Positions 42,523 to 50,912 are shown, counted from the first letter of the stretch. The stretch is 64,000 nt of DNA from Aureimonas glaciei (GCF_014643375.1 NZ_BMJJ01000009.1:1-64000); one strand, 5' to 3'. The notes: generated by a model from the letters alone, not told the origin. Made by a program: numbers and translations.

Positions 42523-43077
42523 TTAGTTGGCTGGCGCGGTCGTCGAATTACCGGTGCTGGTCGTGCTGGTGGCGCCGGTTGACCCGGTTGCCGCGTTGCC
42601 CCCACCGGTCAGCATCTGAACATGCTCCAGGTGCATCTTCAGCGTCGGCGTCGTCGCGACAGCATAGGCCTGCAGGTTCTCGTCGGTCCCAGCGGAGCTG
42701 TAGCCTTCGTGCAGCGCGACGGCCTCCTCATGGGCAGCAAGCTGCTGCTTCAGGTAGACCGCCACCTTATCGGAAGCTCCACTCAATTCGGTGATCATCG
42801 CCTGGTGCTTCGCGTCGACCGCCGTCGGAACCGTGAGGTTCGACTTCGAAGCTGCAGCCTTGAGATCTTCAGCAGCCTTGGTGTGGTCTGCGATCATCTG
42901 CTTGGCGAATGCCTGAACATCGGCGGGCGCGGCCGCGTCAGCAGCCACCATTTCGCTAGACTGGATCTCGTACATTCCACCCGCAGCCGCCTTGGCGACG
43001 AATTCCTGTGGCGCCGTCTGAGCCATCGCGGAACTCGCCATCAGAGAAAAGCCGGCAACCATCAATAGATTTCTCAT
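42523..43077 (-). CDS. DUF4142 secreted ferritin-like protein
   Basis: 184 residues. A signal peptide (MRNLLMVAGFSLMASSAMAQ) is followed by the DUF4142 four-helix domain (FVAKAAAGGMYEIQSSEMVAADAA, FAKQMIADHTKAAEDLKA, LKMHLEHVQML) and a Thr/Ser/Gly-rich tail. The tail contains no known anchor. Members are periplasmic and stress-induced in many Rhizobiales. Confidence 0.9.
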   Translation of the reverse strand: MRNLLMVAGFSLMASSAMAQTAPQEFVAKAAAGGMYEIQSSEMVAADAAAPADVQAFAKQMIADHTKAAEDLKAAASKSNLTVPTAVDAKHQAMITELSGASDKVAVYLKQQLAAHEEAVALHEGYSSAGTDENLQAYAVATTPTLKMHLEHVQMLTGGGNAATGSTGATSTTSTGNSTTAPAN

Positions 43078-43270
43078 AACCTGTCTCCCATGTGCCGCCC
43101 GTGCGGCTGTGGTGAGAGAAGGCCTGACGGTACGCGCCTGTTCCGAAAATGCTTCGGGTTCCGCCTAGCCGTTCGAACACAGCTTCGTCATTGCGCTGGC
43201 CCACCGCGACCAAGCGGTCACCTGCTTCGGCGGGACCTCTTAGGATCACGCTAAGCCGGCCAGCCCCATC

Positions 43271-43402
43271 TTAGTCGTCATCGCCCCCTTCTCTACTGTC
43301 CTCGATTTCGACGTCATCGCGATCATCGTTGTCACCGCATGCGGTGAGACCGACGCTCGCCGCGAAGGCGAGCGCAATCAGTGCGGAAAGGCGAAAAGTC
43401 AT
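43271..43402 (-). CDS. Tiny acidic lipoprotein, 43 aa
   Basis: MTFRLSALIALAFAASVGL then lipobox LTAC-G and an acidic tail of mostly Asp/Glu/Arg. It would be lipidated at the cysteine and anchored in a membrane. It follows the DUF3606 gene by 9 bases and is probably co-transcribed with it. A truncated relative is at 11869-11985. Confidence 0.75.
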   Translation of the reverse strand: MTFRLSALIALAFAASVGLTACGDNDDRDDVEIEDSREGGDDD

Positions 43403-43411
43403 CTGGCTCTC

Positions 43412-43603
43412 CTAACCCTGGCTCTGCTTTGACGACGGACCGGTGCCCAGCTTGAAGTCCTGAGCGGCAGCGTCGACTGAGCCCCTATCGGTGCCGGCCT
43501 TCTCGATAATATGCTTGGCATCCTCAACAGAGATGTTGTGTTTCGCGGCCAGCTCCTGGACATCAAAGTCCTGAGTCTGCGGTATCTCATTATTGTCGCT
43601 CAC
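43412..43603 (-). CDS. DUF3606 family protein
   Basis: 63 residues. Core VQELAAKHNISVEDAKHIIEKAGTDRGSVDAAAQ is the DUF3606 consensus (helix, turn, helix). Common in stress-related clusters of Rhizobiales; no known activity. Ribosome binding site GGAGAGA. Confidence 0.85.
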   Translation of the reverse strand: MSDNNEIPQTQDFDVQELAAKHNISVEDAKHIIEKAGTDRGSVDAAAQDFKLGTGPSSKQSQG

Positions 43604-43866
43604 GGCTGTCTCTCCAATCGTCGGTGATGGGGAACGCGCGACACCGCCAAAGGTGCCGGAAGTCGCAGCTTGCGCCAGGGGTCACGCGCACTTCAAAGGC
43701 GGCCATGAGTCGGCGGTATGCGGGCGCTGCGATCCGAGCGCCACGCCAACGTAGGTAGGAGACGTGTGACGGCAAGTCCTCAGAATATCCGATATGCCGA
43801 AGCAGCAGTGCGCATCAGGCCGTAAGCTCCCCTTCTCAACTAGTCTGGCTTCTGGCAAAAAGGGCT

Positions 43867-45804
43867 ATGAGCGAAACAGAACATTCCGCCGGCAGTGGCA
43901 GCCGATTTGAGCTGTTGGTCCAGAGCGTCACCGACTACGCCATCTACATGCTCGATCCCACGGGAGTGGTCACGAGCTGGAATCCAGGGGCGCGGCGCTT
44001 CAAGGGATATGAGGCCGAAGAAATCATCGGCGAGCACTTCTCCCGCTTTTATACGCCGGAGGAACGTGATCATGTTCCGAAACTCGCGCTGGAAACTGCC
44101 GAACGTGAGGGGCGATTTGAGGCTGAGGGCTGGCGAGTTCGCAAAGACGGAACGCACTTCTGGGCCAATGTCGTCATCGATCCCATCCGGGACCACACGG
44201 GTCAGCTCGTGGGCTTTGCCAAGGTCACTCGTGACCTTACCGAGCGTAAAGCCGCAGACGAGGAGCTTCGCCGCAGCGAGGAACGGTTCAGGCTCCTTGT
44301 CCACAGTGTGACCGACTACGCGATCTACATGCTCGACCTTGAGGGTCGGGTCAGCAGCTGGAACGCCGGAGCAGAGCGCTTCAAAGGGTATACGGCCGAC
44401 GAGATAACCGGCGAGCACTTTTCGCGCTTTTACTCGGACGAAGATCGGGCAGCGGGCATCCCGGCGATCGCCTTGCAGACAGCAGAACGTGAGGGGCGCT
44501 TTGAAGCCGAAGGTTGGAGGGTGCGCAAGAATGGCACTCGCTTCTGGGCCAATGTCGTCATCGATCCCATCAGAGCGCCTGACGGCAGACTTCTTGGCTT
44601 TGCGAAGATCACGCGCGATCTGACTGAGCGAAAGCAGTCACAGGAGGAGCTTGAAAGGACCAGGGAGGCGTTCTTTCAGGCGCAGAAGATGGAGGCGGTT
44701 GGCAAGCTCACCGGCGGCGTCGCCCACGACTTCAACAACCTTCTTGCGGTGGTGCTTGGTAGCCTGCACATAGCGCAGCGCCGAATGAAACAGGGTGTGG
44801 ATGTCTCCGGCCTCATCGGTAGTGCAATCATGGCGGCGGAGCGAGGAGCCTCTCTAACACAGCGCATGCTCGCGTTTGCGCGCAAACAGGAGTTGGCGCT
44901 CGAAGCGGTGGATCTTTCCAATTTAGTGCGGGGTATGGCCGATCTCCTACAGCGCACGATCGGCGTCGGCGTGACGATCGACACGCGGTTTCCTCTTATT
45001 CTCCCGCCGGTGTACGCCGATGCCCGGCAGCTTGAGCTGGCTCTAGTGAATCTCGCCGTCAATGCGCGTGACGCGATGCCGAACGGGGGAACCATCACCA
45101 TAGCGGCACAGGTGGACCACCTTGTCGTCGCACAGGATGGTCTGGAGCCAGGCACTTACGTCCGGCTTTCTGTGATCGATCAGGGCGAAGGGATGGACGA
45201 GCAGACCCTTGCTCAGGCGACCGAGCCCTTCTTCACCACGAAGGGTGTTGGCAAGGGAACAGGCTTGGGGCTTCCCATGGTTCAGGGCCTTGCGCATCAG
45301 TCGGGAGGCAAGTTCGTTTTGAAGAGCGTGAAGGGATCAGGCACGACGGCCGAGATCTGGATGCGTGTCTCGGGGAAAAGATCTGGCAATGTAGAAACTG
45401 ACCCTATAGCCGCCGAACCGGATTCAGCGCCTGTAGCAACAGACCCTCTCGTAGTGCTGGCTGTTGATGACGACCCACTGGTCCTCGACAACACGGCAGC
45501 GATGCTGATGGAGCTTGGGCACGAAGTGCTCCAGGCGCATTCAGGCGCAGAGGCGCTCCTTATGCTAAGCCAGCACAGAGTCGACCTCATCATCACCGAC
45601 TATGCCATGCCAGGAATGACCGGCGAACAACTAATCCAGCGTGTTCGAACTGATCAGCCATCGCTCCCGATCCTGATGGTGTCAGGTTACGCGAGCCTCC
45701 CTGAGGGTAGTGGTACTTCTGTGCCGAAGCTGGCCAAGCCCTTTATGGAGCGGGAGCTATCGCGGGCTATCGCGGAGGCGCTTGCCCTTAACAAAGCAGC
45801 ATAG
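43867..45804 (+). CDS. PAS-PAS hybrid histidine kinase
   Basis: 645 residues without membrane helices. Two near-identical PAS domains (about 12-130 and 140-260) share whole stretches such as VTDYAIYMLD, EREGRFEAEGWRVRK and FWANVVIDPIR. Then follow the HisKA box (GGVAHDFNNLL, His near 290), the HATPase (NLAVNARDAMPNGG, DQGEGM, GTGLGL) and a C-terminal receiver (VDDDPLVL, phospho-site in IITDYAMPGM, KLAKPF). This layout is typical of alphaproteobacterial cytosolic light or redox kinases; no LOV cysteine is evident. Confidence 0.9.
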   Translation: MSETEHSAGSGSRFELLVQSVTDYAIYMLDPTGVVTSWNPGARRFKGYEAEEIIGEHFSRFYTPEERDHVPKLALETAEREGRFEAEGWRVRKDGTHFWANVVIDPIRDHTGQLVGFAKVTRDLTERKAADEELRRSEERFRLLVHSVTDYAIYMLDLEGRVSSWNAGAERFKGYTADEITGEHFSRFYSDEDRAAGIPAIALQTAEREGRFEAEGWRVRKNGTRFWANVVIDPIRAPDGRLLGFAKITRDLTERKQSQEELERTREAFFQAQKMEAVGKLTGGVAHDFNNLLAVVLGSLHIAQRRMKQGVDVSGLIGSAIMAAERGASLTQRMLAFARKQELALEAVDLSNLVRGMADLLQRTIGVGVTIDTRFPLILPPVYADARQLELALVNLAVNARDAMPNGGTITIAAQVDHLVVAQDGLEPGTYVRLSVIDQGEGMDEQTLAQATEPFFTTKGVGKGTGLGLPMVQGLAHQSGGKFVLKSVKGSGTTAEIWMRVSGKRSGNVETDPIAAEPDSAPVATDPLVVLAVDDDPLVLDNTAAMLMELGHEVLQAHSGAEALLMLSQHRVDLIITDYAMPGMTGEQLIQRVRTDQPSLPILMVSGYASLPEGSGTSVPKLAKPFMERELSRAIAEALALNKAA

Positions 45805-46026
45805 CAACCTAGCGCTTTTTACTGCGTATTCCTATGTTCCGCTCGTACGGTTGTCGTGAGAAAAGACCCGACTGGACTTTTCTGTAGTGTTTCAGACGCC
45901 ACCTATCGGCTACAACGCGGCTCTTATTGGGCTGGCCGACCTGCATCAGCAACAAGCGGATTTAACTCGCTCGCGGCGGCTAGAGTGACGAGCATCAGCT
46001 TTCGGTGCGCTGTACGCAGCGCGAAA

Positions 46027-46209
46027 TCAGGTGTTTTTCGCTCTGCTCTTCATCTGCGCTGCAGCCAGATCCAGCTGAACTAGCTTTTCCTTCAGAAAAC
46101 CAGGCAGACTATGGACAGGGTGATATCCAGGGCGTGGAGTGGGAGTCACGAGGCGCCCCTCGCTCGGATCTTTGACCATGTCCGAAAGCTGGACGGTCCT
46201 ATCGGTCAT
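46027..46209 (-). CDS. Hypothetical protein, 60 aa
   Basis: MTDRTVQLSDMVKDPSEGRLVTPTPRPGYHPVHSLPGFLKEKL..., basic and soluble, ending in a helix. Upstream on the same strand is GGAAC-N18-TT (46258-46282), a possible EcfG-type promoter. Confidence 0.55.
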   Translation of the reverse strand: MTDRTVQLSDMVKDPSEGRLVTPTPRPGYHPVHSLPGFLKEKLVQLDLAAAQMKSRAKNT

Positions 46210-46257
46210 TGAAGCACCTTGCAGAACGAGTACCTAAAATTCCCCGCTTCAGTGCAT

Positions 46258-46282
46258 AAGGGCCGATAAACAACATGGTTCC
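46258..46282 (-). promoter_or_regulatory. Possible EcfG/RpoE2-type promoter
   Basis: Reading leftwards, GGAAC (46282-46278), 18 bases, then TT. This is the loose consensus of the general-stress sigma factor in Rhizobiales. One such match could be chance. Confidence 0.3.
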
Positions 46283-46497
46283 AATACTTAAAATCTTTGT
46301 GCCTAAGTGAGAGATGCCGGTTATCCGCGTGATGGCTGTGGAGCATCGTCCTCTTCCGCGTGCTTTCGCCAACATCCTTGGACGCAGCCACGGGTCGAGA
46401 AAGCGCGTGGAACCCTCAGCATTAGACATCGCTGTGTAAGCATGGAAGATCGCTGGCGGGTCCGCCGCGCTCTGTCCGTCATCAGAGCAAGGAAGCG

Positions 46498-46686
46498 TCA
46501 GCTCGCCTTCGCCAGCTGCATCGCGTTACGCTCGTGCTCGAGCCTCTTCTCGAACTCGGCCTTCTGATGCTTCCATCCCTCGACCCACTCCTTGAACGGA
46601 GCGGAACCTGGCGAATGCGGACAGCGATCCCGTTGGATTCCGCGGTTGAATGCCCGAACGCCTTCGATTTTCCGACTGCCGTCCAT
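46498..46686 (-). CDS. RMF/CrpP-like small protein
   Basis: 62 residues. The motif AFNRGIQRDRCPHSPGSAPFKEWVEGW fits the ribosome modulation factor/CrpP pattern (A...G......CPY......R..W..GW). RMF dimerises ribosomes in stationary phase; CrpP-type relatives have other proposed roles. I chose MDGSRKIEG as start; the upstream extension is not conserved-looking. Confidence 0.6.
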   Translation of the reverse strand: MDGSRKIEGVRAFNRGIQRDRCPHSPGSAPFKEWVEGWKHQKAEFEKRLEHERNAMQLAKAS

Positions 46687-46874
46687 GATCCGAGCCCTCC
46701 AATGGTTGCTCGCTGATGGTGAGGGGGTGAACATGTGCGAACCTATCCACATGATACGGAACGAAAAAGTCGGCTATCAGGCTCGCCGATGGATAGCACA
46801 ACGCTCAGTTCAGTCACAGAATTCTCGGGGCTAGCGCGATAGACGTCTTCTACCTCTCATGCTTCATCGCCGGC

Positions 46875-47069
46875 ATGTCTAGCTTCCTGATACCGCTCAT
46901 TTTCCTAGCCGTCCCCATCGGCATATCGTCGATCGCGTTCTTCTGCGCCTGGTTTATGGCGATCAGGGACACCCGTCGCTGGATCAATAAGGGAGTCCTG
47001 ACCGGCCGGTGGCCGAGAGCCTACCAGCTACAACAGCGTCAACACGGGGACGGTGACGCCGAGTTATGA
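46875..47069 (+). CDS. Small membrane protein, 64 aa
   Basis: One strong hydrophobic segment (MSSFLIPLIFLAVPIGISSIAFFCAWFMAI) then a basic, polar tail, so probably inserted with the C-terminus in the cytoplasm. Unknown. Confidence 0.55.
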   Translation: MSSFLIPLIFLAVPIGISSIAFFCAWFMAIRDTRRWINKGVLTGRWPRAYQLQQRQHGDGDAEL

Positions 47070-47191
47070 TCGCGACGCCGACCGGCGAGAGAAGCGCGCA
47101 CCGGAAGCCTTGCGACATTAAGTAGTTACGGGCAAAGTCTGCGTCGGTAAACTAACGCATTGCCGATGACTCGCCAGGATCAGCCCAACCT

Positions 47192-47383
47192 ATGAAGGCC
47201 ACACACATCACCCCAACCGATCTTCTCGCGGCGCTGGAAGCATTTTCAACGGACCGCGATTTGCAGACCCAAGGCAAGGCTATTCGTGTGCTGGTGACGG
47301 ACATGCTGATCCAGCTGGGCTACCTTCCCCCGGCTCACGCCGAAGACCTCCCCCCGGGTGATGACGGCCTCGGGAACCGATGA
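47192..47383 (+). CDS. Hypothetical protein, 63 aa
   Basis: MKATHITPTDLLAALEAFSTDRDLQTQGKAIRVLVTDMLIQLGYL..., helical. Its stop overlaps the next start (ATGA), so the two are a pair. Confidence 0.55.
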   Translation: MKATHITPTDLLAALEAFSTDRDLQTQGKAIRVLVTDMLIQLGYLPPAHAEDLPPGDDGLGNR

Positions 47384-47589
47384 CATTGGGGCGGAAGCCC
47401 TGCGGCTTGGCGAGCTTCCGCACGGACCCGGATGGCCAGTGCTGGGCCACTTTGGTTCTTCGCCAGCAGGGACAGGGAAACGCCAAAACTGTGGAGGTGC
47501 CTTGCCCGAAAGGCGTTCTGAAAATGATGCCCCACATGCAGGAGGAGTGGGCACGCATGGAGGCGGAGAAGCGCGACCGCAGGGGCTGA
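47380..47589 (+). CDS. Hypothetical protein, 69 aa
   Basis: MTLGRKPCGLASFRTDPDGQCWATLVLRQQGQGNAKTVEVPCPKG..., strand-rich with three cysteines, no known fold. Coupled to the gene before it. Confidence 0.55.
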   Translation: MTLGRKPCGLASFRTDPDGQCWATLVLRQQGQGNAKTVEVPCPKGVLKMMPHMQEEWARMEAEKRDRRG

Positions 47590-47663
47590 GCCCTCGCCGA
47601 CTTCCCCAGGGCGGCGGGCGGCGTCTTGGCCTGCGCCGGTTTCGTTCGTGTCCGGTAAATTGG

Positions 47664-47858
47664 CTAGGCGCCAACTCTCGTCAGAACCAGGTCGTCGCCC
47701 GGAGCCGTGAACACGATGCCATCGTCGGACGCCAGCGCCACCCCGGTTGAAAGAAACCACTCCGTTCGCTTCGGACCATCGACCTGATGAACGTCATAGC
47801 CCTTGCCGTCTGAGCCCTTGGCGAGAAACCGATTGGCTTCGTTGGTGTCGATTTCCAT
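47664..47858 (-). CDS. Hypothetical protein, 64 aa
   Basis: MEIDTNEANRFLAKGSDGKGYDVHQVDGPKRTEWFLSTGVALASDDG..., a small beta-rich protein. Convergent with the pair at 47192. Nothing recognised between 47859 and 48103. Confidence 0.55.
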   Translation of the reverse strand: MEIDTNEANRFLAKGSDGKGYDVHQVDGPKRTEWFLSTGVALASDDGIVFTAPGDDLVLTRVGA

Positions 47859-48103
47859 ATCTTGATTTCCCGGTCGATTATGCTGACGATGACGGAGCTA
47901 TAGCCGCAAGAACGTGGCATCGCTGCGACGGCACCGCATTGATGGACGTCTTTAGTCGATCTGCCAACGCATCCATCAGGTCAAGACGGCTACCGTGACG
48001 TTGCCCGCCCACTTACTTCGCTGCGGGACTGTTCGGTTCTGACGTTGTGCACTAGCCGCCGCGAGTGCAGCTTTCAGCTGGGACGCCTGCTGAAAGCCTC
48101 ATC

Positions 48104-48388
48104 ATGAGATACTTCTTCCACATCCGATATCACGACGCCGTCGTAGAAGATCCAGAGGGCAGTGAGCTCGATGGCATTGAGTCGGCTCGTCGAGAGGCTA
48201 AAGAAGCCGCTCACGAAATCATCGCAGACCGGATCAGAAAGGGCACGCGGCTGCACATCGACACGACTTTCGAGGTCCGGGACGAGAACGACAAAGTGGT
48301 TCTGATGCTGCCGTTCGCGTCGGTGCTTCTCGCGGCCTTACACTCACCGGCGCCGCGTGGGTTCAGCGAGACGAGCGAAAGAGCCTGA
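48104..48388 (+). CDS. DUF6894 family small protein
   Basis: 94 residues, MRYFFHIRYHDAVVEDPEGSELDGIESARREAKEAAHEI, followed by FEVRDENDKVVLMLPFASVL, a full DUF6894 consensus. The internal ATG is preferred to 48065. Confidence 0.82.
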   Translation: MRYFFHIRYHDAVVEDPEGSELDGIESARREAKEAAHEIIADRIRKGTRLHIDTTFEVRDENDKVVLMLPFASVLLAALHSPAPRGFSETSERA

Positions 48389-48454
48389 AACGCAGAAAGC
48401 CACCGGCTGGGTTTTGTACGGAAGCCGCCATTGGAAGCATCGCGGGGTGAGGAC

Positions 48455-48706
48455 ATGCCTCTTCGCTATCTTGAAGTTGCGCTACTGAGCCGCGTCTACG
48501 AGGACGAGCGCGAGATGGTTGAATTTCACGTTGCTCTGGCCGCTTGGGTTGAGGGTATTTCGATCGAGGCAGCAAGGGTCCGAGTTCGGGCTGAGGCTGA
48601 GGAGGCATATTTCGTGGCGCTAGCCGGCTCGGACGCGCAGAGCTTACCACAAAGAAGCCGCCGTCACCCGGTGAAGGGTGACGGCGGCTCAATTTCGCAC
48701 ACTTGA
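48455..48706 (+). CDS. MPLRYL-family small protein, intact but read through a terminator
   Basis: MPLRYLEVALLSRVYEDEREMVEFHVALAAWVEGISIEAARVRVRAEAEEAY. The relative at 15842 ends soon after this point, whereas here the frame runs another 25 codons through a terminator hairpin (48656-48689), which suggests loss of the original stop codon. Ribosome binding site weak. Confidence 0.6.
   Translation: MPLRYLEVALLSRVYEDEREMVEFHVALAAWVEGISIEAARVRVRAEAEEAYFVALAGSDAQSLPQRSRRHPVKGDGGSISHT
48656..48689 (+). terminator. Strong hairpin, terminator-like
   Basis: A perfect 14-bp stem (AGCCGCCGTCACCC / GGGTGACGGCGGCT) with a six-base loop, preceded by AAAGA and followed by CAATTTCG. A similar hairpin sits at 50507-50538. 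Confidence 0.6.
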
Positions 48707-48771
48707 TCATTGCCAGCTGGCTTCTCGGTGCCATTATCTCCAGGCTCGCTAACACGCCATATGGAGAGAAA

Positions 48772-49032
48772 ATGGCGATCTACTTTTTCAATCTTCGGAA
48801 TGGAAACTCACTGCTCACGGCCAGTGAGGGCCAGGAGTTCGAAAGCACTGCGGACGCGCAGCAGGGCGCCGAGGAGTATGCTCGCGAGATTTTTGCCGAG
48901 TTGGTGAGGGCGGGCAAGCAGGTTAACGGCCAGGTAATCGATATTCTCGACCCGCTAGGAACGACCGTTGGAATGGTACGCTTGATCGATCAGCCACACC
49001 TGCAGCCGGATGCCCCGCTCAAAGATGGGTGA
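48772..49032 (+). CDS. DUF6894-like small protein
   Basis: 86 residues, MAIYFFNLRNGNSLLTASEGQEFESTADAQQGAEEYAREIFAEL, a divergent DUF6894 member that retains the strand-loop-helix opening. Ribosome binding site GGAGAGAAA. The ATG is chosen over the longer reading. Confidence 0.75.
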   Translation: MAIYFFNLRNGNSLLTASEGQEFESTADAQQGAEEYAREIFAELVRAGKQVNGQVIDILDPLGTTVGMVRLIDQPHLQPDAPLKDG

Positions 49033-49058
49033 CTCACCTGACGCTAGGAGGAACTAGA

Positions 49059-49238
49059 ATGTCGGATACGAAAGAGACCATCGGGGGACGCAGGCGCGTC
49101 GGGCCCGAAGACGAGGCTCGCGAAGACCAGATGGATAATCACAAACCTGGCCCTGCTGAGAAGGATGAAGACGAGCTGGGCATGTTTAACGAGGATGCTC
49201 ACGGCATCGAGGAATCGAACGATCTCAGGACGCCGTAG
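49059..49238 (+). CDS. Small acidic disordered protein, 59 aa
   Basis: MSDTKETIGGRRRVGPEDEAREDQMDNHKPGPAEKDEDELG..., highly charged with no hydrophobic core. Strong ribosome binding site (AGGAGGA). Likely intrinsically disordered; unknown role. Confidence 0.6.
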   Translation: MSDTKETIGGRRRVGPEDEAREDQMDNHKPGPAEKDEDELGMFNEDAHGIEESNDLRTP

Positions 49239-49387
49239 ATTATATCAATGCCGCGACGAAAGCCGCCACCCGGTGAAGAGCATCGCCATGATTGGCCGTG
49301 CGCTTCTGTCCAAGATGCGTGAGCTTGGCTTCGAACGATTCGTGGCGACGGCCTGTCCCGCGTTCGGCATCGTTTCGCGACCGCATG

Positions 49388-49672
49388 TCAGGCAGGCTTG
49401 TTCAGCCGGTCCCGGAGCCCCTTGCCGGGCCTGAAAAACGGCACCCACTTCTCCGCGATATTGATCGTTTCACCGGTCCGTGGATCTCGAGCTAAATGCG
49501 CCGGGCGGTGCTTCACCGAAAACGCACCGAAACCACGCAGCTCCGCCCGGCCGCCGTCACTCAGCACTCCAGTGATCTCATCAAAGATGGCATCGACGAT
49601 GATTTCGACGTCCCTGGCAAAGAGATGCGCGTTGCGGCTGGCGATGATCTGGATAAGCTCGGACTTGATCAC
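49388..49672 (-). CDS. IHF beta-like DNA-binding protein, copy 2
   Basis: 94 residues, about 80 percent identical to copy 1 (17484): [53 protein letters not shown] and [21 protein letters not shown] start lies within the overlapping partner ORF. Two such paralogues in one window suggest accessory, condition-specific chromatin proteins. Confidence 0.9.
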   Translation of the reverse strand: MIKSELIQIIASRNAHLFARDVEIIVDAIFDEITGVLSDGGRAELRGFGAFSVKHRPAHLARDPRTGETINIAEKWVPFFRPGKGLRDRLNKPA

Positions 49673-49832
49673 GGGTCGTCTCCAATAGCGGCGCTTGCTG
49701 CCCTCCGTTGTCGCTGTCCAAGGCGAACATGTAAATCACGTCTTCGTCCGAGAATCCGGCATCGAGCGCGACGAGGAGGTCGTCCGGATCGAAGCCGGGA
49801 AAACGGAAGTCGTCGTAGCCGATCCGAGACAT
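49581..49832 (-). CDS. ORF overlapping the IHF beta-like gene, copy 2
   Basis: 83 residues. [39 protein letters not shown] matches copy 1 (17650), and the frame again runs about 90 bases into the IHF gene. Conservation of both the protein and the unusual overlap argues that it is translated. Confidence 0.6.
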   Translation of the reverse strand: MSRIGYDDFRFPGFDPDDLLVALDAGFSDEDVIYMFALDSDNGGQQAPLLETTRDQVRAYPDHRQPQRASLCQGRRNHRRCHL

Positions 49833-49911
49833 GCGACCTCAGGAGCGCGAGAAACGGGATGTTCGTTTCCAGCCTAACCGATGGTCCCTTAAGTCGTCCA
49901 GATCCCAGCCG

Positions 49912-50265
49912 CTAGCCCGCCTCCGTCGTCTTGTCAGTCGCGAGAGAAACGAGCGGCTCCTTGAGAGCCGGCAGGGTTTCCCCGAGCGCCGGAACAGCAT
50001 CCGCCGCCGCATTCCGAAGACGCTCAGCTATCTCGTTCTCAATGCGAAAAATGGACGCGGCGACGAGGAGGACTTCTTCGCACAGCATGACTTTCCAGAG
50101 CGTTTGGGCGACCGGAGTGACGAGCGAAGCTCGGAATATCTCGATGTGTTGGGACCAGCGACGGCATTCGTCGAGCATCTTGGTGAGGTCGCCGTCGCGC
50201 ACGTCCAGTAAAGAGGCCGCGTCGGGAAAATCGACGGCGCAAGGAAGGTGCGGATGCTGGGTCAT
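49912..50265 (-). CDS. MTxHPHL-family small protein, copy 4
   Basis: 117 residues, MTQHPHLPCAVDFPDAASLLDVRDGDLTKMLDECRRW...FRASLVTPVAQTLWKVML, intact. The C-terminus differs from copy 25955 (SLATDKTTEAG). Upstream on the same strand is GGAAC-N18-TT (about 50290-50314), shared with the other copies. Confidence 0.75.
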   Translation of the reverse strand: MTQHPHLPCAVDFPDAASLLDVRDGDLTKMLDECRRWSQHIEIFRASLVTPVAQTLWKVMLCEEVLLVAASIFRIENEIAERLRNAAADAVPALGETLPALKEPLVSLATDKTTEAG

Positions 50266-50289
50266 TGACGGCTTTCGACTATGCCGACC

Positions 50290-50314
50290 CAAAATGGTGC
50301 ATTGAGCTTAACGT
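50290..50314 (-). promoter_or_regulatory. Conserved upstream element of the MTxHPHL family, EcfG-like
   Basis: Reading leftwards: GGAAC, 18 bases (GTTAAGCTCAATGCACCA), TT. The equivalent sequence lies before copies 25955 (GGAAT-N18-TT) and 18921 (GGAAC-N19-TT). The preceding GCAGCGGA is also conserved. This fits the general-stress sigma consensus GGAAC-N18/19-TT. Confidence 0.45.
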
Positions 50315-50345
50315 TCCGTCTCCGCTGCGACTCCCTTCTCAATTC

Positions 50346-50450
50346 ATGCGACACTCAAGACGCCGCGATCGTCCTCTTGTCTGGCGCCAAAACAGCAACC
50401 GCACCGCAGCAACCCTAATCGCAGACACCGCATTCTCTCCGGCAATATAG
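50346..50450 (-). pseudogene. Decayed 3' part of a zinc-finger gene
   Basis: Reading leftwards, LPERMRCLR and the following bases resemble the end of the zinc-finger gene at 18994-19253, with lost cysteines and shifts. It lies at the same place relative to the MTxHPHL gene, so the two loci descend from a common block. Confidence 0.45.
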
Positions 50451-50506
50451 GATCGGAAGACGCAGGCGGATATCGACGCCGCGCGCAAGGCCTGAAAACG
50501 AAGAAG

Positions 50507-50538
50507 GCCGCCGCCACCCGGTGATGGGCGGCGGCGGC
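50507..50538. terminator. GC-rich terminator-like hairpin
   Basis: Stem GCCGCCGCCACCC / GGGCGGCGGCGGC with one mismatch and a loop GGTGAT, preceded by GAAGAAG. It lies after the PepSY-like gene's stop (minus strand); no long T run. Confidence 0.5.
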
Positions 50539-50574
50539 TCAGGGTGATTGCTCAGCCCAGCCGAGCTTGGACTA

Positions 50575-50856
50575 TTATTGTGCCGGCTTCGTCGACTCCA
50601 CTTTGGGAACGATCGGCTCGCCAGTCCTCACGTCGTACTCGATGCGGACTTCAGCGCCATCTTTCATGTAAAAGACCACCTGGTACACCCCGTCAGAATA
50701 GTCGATCTGGTCGATGAACGCGAATTCCGGGCGCGCCTCTACCTTTCCGACGACTTCTGAAAGCCTGATGGCATCAACCGGCGGCGCTTCCGGCGCAACG
50801 GCAAGGGCGCTGGTTGTAAAAAGAAGGGACACAGCGAAAAGTATGGGCGTACGCAT
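50575..50856 (-). CDS. Secreted PepSY-like protein
   Basis: 93 residues. A signal peptide (MRTPILFAVSLLFTTSALA) is followed by a single PepSY-type domain (IRLSEVVGKVEARPEFAFIDQIDYSDGVYQVVFYMKDGAEVRIEYDVRTGEPI). Periplasmic; such proteins may act as inhibitors or ligand binders. The promoter is described in the entry at 50888. Confidence 0.75.
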   Translation of the reverse strand: MRTPILFAVSLLFTTSALAVAPEAPPVDAIRLSEVVGKVEARPEFAFIDQIDYSDGVYQVVFYMKDGAEVRIEYDVRTGEPIVPKVESTKPAQ

Positions 50857-50887
50857 AGCGGGAAACTCCAATGCAGGGTGCCAGCAG

Positions 50888-50912
50888 AACAGTGCCTAAG
50901 CCTTTTCGTTCC
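50888..50912 (-). promoter_or_regulatory. Possible EcfG/RpoE2-type promoter for the PepSY-like gene
   Basis: Reading leftwards, GGAAC (50912-50908), 17 bases, GTT (50890-50888). The expected start site is about 25 bases before the ATG. Good fit to the general-stress consensus. Confidence 0.5.

Noticed and set aside
46199-46429. 76-codon leftward ORF before the gene at 46027
   Set aside because: Basic, no domain, and it covers the probable promoter of the downstream gene.
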